From assembly GCF_017939745.1 (NCBI RefSeq), contig NZ_JAGKQQ010000001.1:6525299-6589298 (forward strand): 64,000 nucleotides of DNA. The letters run 5' to 3'. Source of the DNA: Gemmata palustris (GTDB lineage: Bacteria; Planctomycetota; Planctomycetia; Gemmatales; Gemmataceae). Below are positions 1-6,123 of the stretch, one piece after another; the stretch's first letter is position 1, and each line of letters starts with the position of its first letter. The notes beneath the pieces were generated by a model that was not told the DNA's origin, searched no databases, and saw only the letters and a program-made list of their open reading frames with translations. The translations under genes were made by a program, and so were the position numbers.

Positions 1-1
1 G

Positions 2-421
2 GCGAAGGCCAACGGGTGGGAGCTGAACAACGGCGGCATCGCGCTCATGTGGCGCGGGGGCTGCATCATCCGCAGCGCGTTCCTCGGGAAGATCAAGGAA
101 GCGTTCGACCAGAACCCGAAGCTCGTGAACCTACTCGTGGACCCGTTCTTCGCGGGCGAACTGGGCAAGGCCCAGAGCGGCTGGCGGCGCGTGGTCGGCG
201 CGGCCGCGGCGAGCGGCATCCCGGTTCCGGCGATCTCCAGCGCGCTGTCGTACTACGACGGGTACCGCACCGCCCGGCTCCCGGCGAACCTGCTCCAAGC
301 CCAGCGCGACTACTTCGGCGCGCACACCTACGAGCGGCTCGACAAACCCCGCGGGCAGTTCTTCCACACCAACTGGACCGGGCGCGGCGGCGACACCGCC
401 AGCACCACCTACAACGTGTGA
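2..421 (+). CDS. gnd: 6-phosphogluconate dehydrogenase (decarboxylating), C-terminal part
   Basis: This is the last 139 codons of a gene that begins before the window. The enzyme oxidises and decarboxylates 6-phosphogluconate to ribulose 5-phosphate with NADP in the pentose phosphate pathway, in the cytoplasm. The visible part is the all-helical C-terminal domain. It carries the family signature [18 protein letters not shown] near the start and the tail [11 protein letters not shown], which reaches into the active site of the partner subunit in known structures. The stop is TGA at 419-421 and the next gene starts three bases later, so the two may be cotranscribed. Identification is firm; the N-terminal Rossmann domain cannot be checked here. 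Confidence 0.95.
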   Translation, partial: AKANGWELNNGGIALMWRGGCIIRSAFLGKIKEAFDQNPKLVNLLVDPFFAGELGKAQSGWRRVVGAAAASGIPVPAISSALSYYDGYRTARLPANLLQAQRDYFGAHTYERLDKPRGQFFHTNWTGRGGDTASTTYNV

Positions 422-424
422 CCG

Positions 425-1060
425 ATGCCGTTCACCCTGGCGCGGTTCGCCGCGCTGAGGCCCGTACTATTTCACATCACCCGTCCGGCGAACCTGGAGT
501 CGATCCGGGCGCGCCGGCGGTTGATCTGCGCTGCGGGCCTGTTCGCGGAAGCCGGTGAACCCCACCGAATCCGCGAGCCCCGCGGCGCGGACGCTGTTCC
601 GATTCGGGTCGGGGACCGCGTGGTGCTGGTGAACGACCAGCGCCCGCTCCGCGCGGAGTGGATCGACTTTGAAGCGGGTTGGGATTTACCGCAGTTAGTG
701 GCACATCTGAACGGCCGGGTGTTCTTCTGGCCCGGCGCTGAACACGGACCCAACAAGTACGGTCAGAATCACACCGCCTCTTACGAGCGGCACGGGGCCA
801 TCGTTCTCCGTATTAGCACGCAACAATTACTCGTCGCGAATCCGGGTGCGGAGCCGGAGTTTTGTCGGTACAACTCGGGTGCGCCCAGTCCGCGCCGGCG
901 CCCGAACCCGCGCGGCCCGTACACGTTCTTGTCGGCGAGTGCATTCGATCTGCCCGTGTCGCGCGTCGCAGAAGTGACGTTCCTCGGTCATGTCGCTCTG
1001 CCCGATGACACGCAGGTTCGCGGTGGCGGCGAGGAGCGCTGGGCGCCACTATTCGAGTGA
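425..1060 (+). CDS. Small protein with an N-terminal ADP-ribosyltransferase-like (DUF7002/DarT-like) pattern
   Basis: A 211-residue protein of unknown role. Residues about 13-35 read LFHITRPANLESIRARRRL, a pattern like the substrate-binding start of small ADP-ribosyltransferase folds (DarT, DUF7002-type: L-x-H-I/V-T-x-x-x-N-L-x-x-I). The middle has an FFWPGAEHGPNKYG segment and the end a strand-rich region. No signal peptide or membrane segment is visible. Only three bases separate it from the gnd stop, so translation may be coupled. No antitoxin-like partner is obvious: the next open frame (1078-1269) is a remnant. The fold assignment is an inference from one short motif; the biochemical activity is unknown. 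Confidence 0.6.
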   Translation: MPFTLARFAALRPVLFHITRPANLESIRARRRLICAAGLFAEAGEPHRIREPRGADAVPIRVGDRVVLVNDQRPLRAEWIDFEAGWDLPQLVAHLNGRVFFWPGAEHGPNKYGQNHTASYERHGAIVLRISTQQLLVANPGAEPEFCRYNSGAPSPRRRPNPRGPYTFLSASAFDLPVSRVAEVTFLGHVALPDDTQVRGGGEERWAPLFE

Positions 1061-1077
1061 TCCCCACGAGTGCCCTG

Positions 1078-1269
1078 ATGGACGAACAACTGATCGCCCT
1101 GTACCGCCGGCACGTCGCGACCGCGTTCGATCGCGGATTGCGACTCGCCGCGCTCGTCGAGCAGAAAGCGGGAAGAGCCGCGGATGACGCGGATGACACG
1201 GATCAGACCAGAGCAAAGAGTACGTGTTGGTTAGCCCCGATAGGGGCGGAAGCGTGTAGCCAGGGGTGA
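1078..1269 (+). pseudogene. Truncated gene of unknown function ending in a dispersed repeat
   Basis: The frame opens with ATG at 1078 and encodes MDEQLIALYRRHVATAFDRG and about 13 further plausible helical residues. At about 1174 the coding sequence passes into low-complexity repeat DNA (the peptide becomes AADDADDTDQ) and stops at 1267-1269. The repeat is the same kind of sequence that fills the intergenic regions near 26.7 and 34.8 kb. I read this as the 5' remnant of a longer gene whose 3' part was replaced or deleted where the repeat sits. A genuine 63-residue protein is possible but less likely. The parent family was not recognised. Confidence 0.45.
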
Positions 1270-1310
1270 AGCGAGCCACGCGAGCGCAACCCCTGGCGGA
1301 CTACCTGCGC
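1174..1310. repeat. Partial copy of the dispersed palindromic repeat family
   Basis: Begins with GCCGCGGATGACGCGGATGA, close to the 20-mer at 34704 and 41000. It continues through a TTAGCCCCGATAGGGGCGG segment and GTGTAGCCAGGGGTGAAG, then GCGCAACCCCTGGCGGACTAC. The same order of blocks occurs at 26.7 kb and 34.8 kb, where it forms the left half of a long palindrome; here the right half is missing. Confidence 0.7.
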
Positions 1311-1353
1311 ACGCCCGCATCCGGTTCGGCAGCACCACAAGGGAAATCGCGAA

Positions 1354-1710
1354 ATGTCGGGTAACGATCCGCGTGTGTTCTTTGCGGCCGAGCGAACTTT
1401 GCTCGCGTGGGTGCGAACCGCGTTGGGGCTGATCGGGTTGGGGTTCGTGGTGGCGCGGTTCGGGCTGTTCGTAAAGCTGATCCGGCCCGACGTGCATCAC
1501 CCGGCGCATTCGTGGTCGGCGGCCGTTGGGGTGGTGTTGGCGGCGCTGGGGGGCGTGCTGACGGCGGTCGCGTCGTGGCAGCACCGGCGCTTCTGCCGCA
1601 CACTCGCGCCGAACGAACTCCCTCCACGATACCGGACCGATCTGGCCGTCTGGCTCGGTTTCGGTGTGGCACTCGCGGGTGCCGCGCTCGCCGTGGTGCT
1701 CGCGGAGTGA
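1354..1710 (+). CDS. DUF202 (YidH-like) small membrane protein
   Basis: A 118-residue inner-membrane protein. The N-terminus FFAAERTLLAWVRTALGLIG is the characteristic DUF202 signature (A-x-E-R-T-x-L-A-W-x-R-T). Three hydrophobic segments lie at about 20-40, 54-74 and 97-116, the usual number for this family. An AGGGA ribosome-binding-like sequence precedes the ATG. The family function is unknown; members such as E. coli YidH are tested only as small membrane proteins. It stands alone between the repeat upstream and a convergent gene downstream. Confidence 0.9.
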   Translation: MSGNDPRVFFAAERTLLAWVRTALGLIGLGFVVARFGLFVKLIRPDVHHPAHSWSAAVGVVLAALGGVLTAVASWQHRRFCRTLAPNELPPRYRTDLAVWLGFGVALAGAALAVVLAE

Positions 1711-1805
1711 AATGCGTTTCGGGGAGGGGTGAACACGACGGGTGCAGCGCGCCGTCGGTCGTTTCCATTCCGTTCGATCTCGTGATCCCGTAGAAACGTC
1801 TCGCG

Positions 1806-2447
1806 TTACTCGGCGACGAATTTCTCGTTGAGGCGCCGAAGGATTTCGTCCGAGAACTCGATCGACGGGTCGAGGTAGAACGGTTGAAGCGCGGGCGGTT
1901 TGAGCCTCAATTCTTTGATGAGCGGGTTGTCCATTTCTTCCTGTGTGACCGCGTCGGGGTAGGCGTGGACCGCGACGAGGCCGTTTTCGCGCGCCACGTC
2001 CGCGACGATCCCGCGCAGTTCGTCGTGCAGTTCCGCGCAGACCGTGGCCGCGCGTTCCGCCATTTTCTTGTCGATCTCGCGGGTGGTGTCCTCGATTCGC
2101 CGGGAGAGGACCAGCGCGTTCTGAGCGAGTTGCTGCTTCTCTTTCGCGTCCGCCGACTTCTGCGCCTCGCTTTGGAGTCGCAGGTACGCCGACCGCATCT
2201 CGTTCAGCTCTTCGGACAGTTTTGCGCGCTGCGTGTGGAGCTGCTCGGCGCGGGCCTTGGCTTTTTTGTACTCGCGCAACACCTTGGCCATGTTGAAGTA
2301 GCCGTTCTTCTGACCGATCACGACGACGGGCTTCGTGTGTTCGGGCTTCGCCCCGGCCGGCGGCCCCGTGGGAACGGTCGCTCCCGTTACGAATGCGGCG
2401 CCCGCGACGACCGTCGCACACCCCGCCAACACGCTCCAGCGTACCAT
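1806..2447 (-). CDS. Skp/OmpH-like periplasmic coiled-coil protein, paralogue 1
   Basis: A 213-residue secreted protein. The start at 2447 is chosen because a purine-rich GGGGGG tract sits about 7 bases upstream and the next residues form a signal peptide (MVRWSVLAGCATVVAGAAF). After it comes IGQKNGYFNMAKVLREYKKA, the Skp/OmpH-type start of the hairpin, then a long charged coiled coil (about 70-135) and a compact C-terminal part with AYPDAV and LKPPALQPFYLDP. Skp-family proteins hold unfolded outer-membrane proteins in the periplasm. A paralogue lies at 5262-6026 with the same blocks, and a DUF4139 protein sits between them. Chaperone function here is inferred. Confidence 0.82.
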   Translation of the reverse strand: MVRWSVLAGCATVVAGAAFVTGATVPTGPPAGAKPEHTKPVVVIGQKNGYFNMAKVLREYKKAKARAEQLHTQRAKLSEELNEMRSAYLRLQSEAQKSADAKEKQQLAQNALVLSRRIEDTTREIDKKMAERAATVCAELHDELRGIVADVARENGLVAVHAYPDAVTQEEMDNPLIKELRLKPPALQPFYLDPSIEFSDEILRRLNEKFVAE

Positions 2448-2525
2448 AGAACGACCCCCCGTGAGTTGGCACGCACCTTGGAACGGCAGGTTAATCGCGA
2501 TCGGAAGCGCGCGGCAAGGCCAAGT

Positions 2526-2580
2526 GCCACGAGCGCGTCGGCCCCTGGGATTGTTTCCCAAGGGCCGACGCGCTCGTGGC
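2526..2580. terminator. 25-bp-stem inverted repeat
   Basis: Arms 2526-2550 and 2556-2580 (GCCACGAGCGCGTCGGCCC and continuing) pair at 24 of 25 positions around a 5-nt loop TTGTT. It lies 15 bases past the stop of the DUF4139 gene on the minus strand. A terminator or RNA-end stabiliser is the simplest role. It has no U-tract, and the stem is much longer than an ordinary intrinsic terminator. Confidence 0.7.
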
Positions 2581-2595
2581 GCATTCGCGAGCACG

Positions 2596-4959
2596 TTACT
2601 CCGCTTTCGCGGCGCTGGCGAAGTCTCTGAGGGCTTTCTCGTGCTTCGTGAGTTCGGCCTTCAGTTCCTTGACGCGCGCCCGGCGCTTCTCGATCTCCGT
2701 TTCTTGATCGTCGAATTTCTTCAGGTAGCGCTTGAAGGCTTCCGATTCCTTCGGCGTCCGCTCGATGTTCTTGCGGATGCGCTCCTGATCGTCCGCGATC
2801 TCTTTCAGCGACTCTTGCTCCTCAGTGATGCCCTTCTGGGCTTCGTCCACCTTCTCGCGGAGTTCGATCAGCTTCTTGAACACCTCGCGAACGGCCGGTT
2901 TCGCCTCCTTCAGTGACGCATAGCGGAGCAGGGCGTCGCGGGTCGTTTCCGTCAGCCCGTGGACGTCCACGGCCGGAGATTCTTCCGTGACTTCGAGCGT
3001 GACCAGCGCGCCGGTTTTCACGACCGAATCGAACCGGTAGAAGCTCCGCGTTTGGTCATCGGCCTTGGTCGGGGTGACGAGCTCCCAGGCCGAGTTCTTG
3101 GGGTGCTCGACGATCACCGTCCGGTCCTGCGGGTTCCGGTTGCGAATCAGATACGTTGTGACCCGCTTCAGTCCGGCGCGCATGACCAGTTTGCCATCGG
3201 CGACCGTCACGGAGAGCAGCGTGCGCTTGGTTTCGCTCGGCTCTGCAACGACTTCGGTACCGAGGTCGATGGCGTAGCTCACGAGCCGGGTTTCGCCCGG
3301 CTTGATGTCCGGCAACCGCGCGTCGCCCGCGAACGTGCCGCCGTCGAAAACCGTGACCGGCCCTTGGGCGAGGTGAAGCTTGGTTTTGTTGACGAGCTTC
3401 AGCCCGAGCAGCGGGTGCTTGGCGAGCGTGTTCGCGTTGAAGATGCTCACGCGCGAGCCCTCGACCGCCTCGTTCACGAGCGGCACGAGTGCGGACTTCT
3501 GCTTCGCGAGCGTGATCGGTTCGTCAATGGTGTACTCGAACATGTCGCCGAGCGCGCCGTCGGCCACGGCGAGCGCTCCGGCTTGTTTGTCGAGCGGGTC
3601 TTTCACGGTGGCCACCGTCGGGCGGTCGGATTCGACGGGTGCCGCGTTTCCGCGCAGGCGGTTGACGTACTCCGTGTAGGTGAGTCGATCGCCGTAGAGG
3701 GTGCGAATGTTCGGGCGCGGGACACGCGGTGGATACATACCGTAATTGCCCGCGAAACCGCCCTGGAGTCCGAATTGACCGCCGAGGTTCCCGATCTGAC
3801 CGCCCTGGATACCCGTGATACCACCGCCGGCGCCCAAGTTGCCTTGGTTCCCGAGTTGATTCCCCCCAAACCCGCCGAGTTGCTGACCAGCGCCCCCGAA
3901 GCCACCGCCGAAGCTCAGGGGGTTACCGGAAGCGTTGCCCATCGCCATGCCCATGTTCGCGGTCGGGTTCAACCCTCCCTGATACATCGGCGGGCGCAGG
4001 GACGCGAACAGGTCCGGTTCGACCATCGGGCGCGGGACGAAGAGCGGGTCGTACAGGTCCATCTGGAACGACATCGGGCGCCCCGCGACCAGCCCCACTT
4101 TCACGTTGGTCCAGTCCTCGTCGGTCGTGTTCTCGATGGTTGCCCACCCCTGGATACGGGTCGCACCTTTGTCGTCTACGCTGAGGCGGTAGCTCGGCTT
4201 CCACAACGGCGCCTCGTTGACGTAGCCCACCGCGACCTTGCGCTTGCCGTTACCGCTGAACACCACTGACACGGCCTTCTTGTTGTCGCCGCGTGCGGTC
4301 GCGAGCATCTCCAGCGCCTTCTTGAATTCGGCCTGGAGTTCGGGGCGGACGAGCTTGATCTTCTTGAGCTGCTTCAGCTCGACCGTTTGCAGCCCGTCTT
4401 CGGTGAGAAGGTTGAGGATCTCGCCCGGGTCCGGTCCCGTCGCGGGTACCGCGGGGCGCTCGACGCTGACGATCTGCCCGACGGTGACCACACCGGTCTT
4501 GTCCGCGACCTCGACCTTTTCGCCGCGGACCTGGTGCATGAGTTGGCCCATCGTGGGGTTCTCGGTCACGTCGACCGCGAACCCTTTCAGCGTGAAGTCG
4601 AGCGGCATCCGGTTGTCGTAAGTGACCGCGCGGACCTTTCCGCCATCCTTATCCGTGAGGACGAGGCTCTTGAGGAGATCATTCACATCGCCTTCGTCGA
4701 ACCGCAAATCGAGCCGGCCGTCACCGGTCACGTCCCCTTCGCGGTGAAAGTACGCGACGCCCGCGCTAAACATCACGACCCGCGTGATGGGGAGGTTGAC
4801 GGGTAGCGGGTGCTTGACGTTCGCGCCCGTGGCCATTTTGTCCGTTGGCTGTTTGAGCGGCTGTTTCGTATCGGGTTGACCGCCGCCGCGTGCGAGTGGT
4901 GCGAGAACCATGAGGCCGAACGTCAGTCCGACGATCGGTACGAGGTGAGAGGGTCGCAT
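2596..4959 (-). CDS. DUF4139 (MuiA-like) secreted protein with glycine-rich insert and C-terminal coiled coil
   Basis: A 787-residue exported protein. The start at 4959 gives a signal peptide (MRPSHLVPIVGLTFGLMVLA). The N-terminal part (VVMFSAGVAYFHREGDV, VNDLLKSLVL) and the middle (KVAVGYVNEAPLWKPSYRLS, followed by WATIENTTDEDWTNVKVGLV) match the DUF4139/mucoidy-inhibitor A layout of beta-rich domains. A glycine/glutamine/asparagine-rich insert of about 90 residues interrupts the domain at roughly 325-415. The last 100 residues are a highly charged coiled coil. It is flanked by two Skp-like paralogues on the same strand. Its function is unknown; the setting suggests an envelope role. Confidence 0.85.
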   Translation of the reverse strand: MRPSHLVPIVGLTFGLMVLAPLARGGGQPDTKQPLKQPTDKMATGANVKHPLPVNLPITRVVMFSAGVAYFHREGDVTGDGRLDLRFDEGDVNDLLKSLVLTDKDGGKVRAVTYDNRMPLDFTLKGFAVDVTENPTMGQLMHQVRGEKVEVADKTGVVTVGQIVSVERPAVPATGPDPGEILNLLTEDGLQTVELKQLKKIKLVRPELQAEFKKALEMLATARGDNKKAVSVVFSGNGKRKVAVGYVNEAPLWKPSYRLSVDDKGATRIQGWATIENTTDEDWTNVKVGLVAGRPMSFQMDLYDPLFVPRPMVEPDLFASLRPPMYQGGLNPTANMGMAMGNASGNPLSFGGGFGGAGQQLGGFGGNQLGNQGNLGAGGGITGIQGGQIGNLGGQFGLQGGFAGNYGMYPPRVPRPNIRTLYGDRLTYTEYVNRLRGNAAPVESDRPTVATVKDPLDKQAGALAVADGALGDMFEYTIDEPITLAKQKSALVPLVNEAVEGSRVSIFNANTLAKHPLLGLKLVNKTKLHLAQGPVTVFDGGTFAGDARLPDIKPGETRLVSYAIDLGTEVVAEPSETKRTLLSVTVADGKLVMRAGLKRVTTYLIRNRNPQDRTVIVEHPKNSAWELVTPTKADDQTRSFYRFDSVVKTGALVTLEVTEESPAVDVHGLTETTRDALLRYASLKEAKPAVREVFKKLIELREKVDEAQKGITEEQESLKEIADDQERIRKNIERTPKESEAFKRYLKKFDDQETEIEKRRARVKELKAELTKHEKALRDFASAAKAE

Positions 4960-5261
4960 CGCGCAAGTCCTGGGGTGTGGGAAAGGAACACGAGTCCGAC
5001 GCGATAGTAACGGCGGACCGGCATGGGCGTTGGCAGGCTGGCGGAAGTATGTACGAGCGATCGCCCATTGGTGCGCACGGGCGCGGAACGTGACTTCAAA
5101 GAACGCGACGAGAGGTGCAACTTGCGCGACAAACGCAGAAATATTTCTCGGTTCACCACGGCCGGCGAACCCCGCCCACAAGGGCGGCGGGTACTCGCAA
5201 AACCGGTCTCGGTTCGTGCGAAATCGGGAACTGATATCGGCTCCCGACTTCGCGGGCCGTG
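4960..5261. other. Intergenic region upstream of the DUF4139 gene
   Basis: About 300 bases lie between two minus-strand genes and should hold the promoter of the DUF4139 gene and the end of the upstream transcript. The only structure seen is a short hairpin in CCCGCCCACAAGGGCGGCGGG (about 5173-5193). I see no convincing open frame. Confidence 0.5.
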
Positions 5262-6026
5262 TTATTTGATCGGGTTGGATGAAGGCGAGATTTGCGGCCG
5301 AACGTTGGGCATGGGTGAAGCTCCGGGAGTCAGAGCCGGCAGCCCGGAGACGTCCACCGGTTGTTTGGTTACCGGATCGATGGGCGGGTGCTTTTCGTTG
5401 AGTGTCTTAATTATGCGGGCCGAAATGTCCAACCCCGGAGCGACGTAGAACGGCTGGGCGGCCGGCGGCTTCAGCTTCAGTTCCTTGATGTACGCGCTCT
5501 TCAGTTCTTCCGGGCTAACGGCATCAGGGTACGCGAACACGATCTGGAACCCGTTCTGCTCCGCGGTCTGGTTCACGACCTCTTTAATCATGTCGTACAG
5601 GTCGCTGATGATGGCGCTGGCGTCCTCGTTGAGCTGCTGGGTCAACTTGCGCTCCACGTCTTCGATCTTGCGGGCCAGGTCGCGTATCTTCTGTTCCAAC
5701 TCGCCCTTCTTCGGCTGGTCCGGATTCTCCTTCAGCTCGGCCTCGATCTTGGAGTGTTCGCTGCGCCAGCCCAGGACCGGCTTGTAAATCTCTTCTTTCT
5801 TCTTGTTCAGCAGCCACACCTGATACTTCGCGTAATTGAAGTCGCGCATGACCCCGGCCATGTTGAAGACCGCGGTCTTCTGGCCGATCGCAATGGGCGG
5901 CCGCCCTTCGGCCGGAATCCTATCGTCCGCCGGTTTCGTGCTGTTCCGCGCGACCGACGCGCCCGATACGAACGCGATCCCTACCACCGCGATCGTTCCG
6001 ATCGCCAGTGCGTACCCGCGGTTCAT
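5262..6026 (-). CDS. Skp/OmpH-like periplasmic coiled-coil protein, paralogue 2
   Basis: A 254-residue exported protein, paralogous to the product of 1806-2447. The ATG at 6026 has GGAAGGG a few bases upstream and is followed by a signal peptide (MNRGYALAIGTIAVVGIAFV). Shared blocks are IGQKTAVFNMAGVMRDFNYA after the signal, a long charged coiled coil (about 75-140), AYPDAV, and IKELKLKPPAAQPFYVAPG. It is longer than its paralogue at the C-terminus, with about 40 extra proline-rich residues (PPIDPVTKQPVDVSGLPALT). It probably acts as a periplasmic holdase or structural hairpin. Two divergent copies suggest different partners; this is inference. Confidence 0.82.
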   Translation of the reverse strand: MNRGYALAIGTIAVVGIAFVSGASVARNSTKPADDRIPAEGRPPIAIGQKTAVFNMAGVMRDFNYAKYQVWLLNKKKEEIYKPVLGWRSEHSKIEAELKENPDQPKKGELEQKIRDLARKIEDVERKLTQQLNEDASAIISDLYDMIKEVVNQTAEQNGFQIVFAYPDAVSPEELKSAYIKELKLKPPAAQPFYVAPGLDISARIIKTLNEKHPPIDPVTKQPVDVSGLPALTPGASPMPNVRPQISPSSNPIK

Positions 6027-6123
6027 GTGATGCCCTTCCGTGCGTGATTGGGTATCCGGACCAGCCACGCATGGTACCCGAGGGGGTGGGAGCAACAAGC
6101 TAAAATTTGTGTGACCGACCGCG

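Noticed and set aside
2959..4269. A 436-residue plus-strand open frame inside the DUF4139 gene
   Set aside because: Antisense shadow with arginine/valine-rich composition and no domain.
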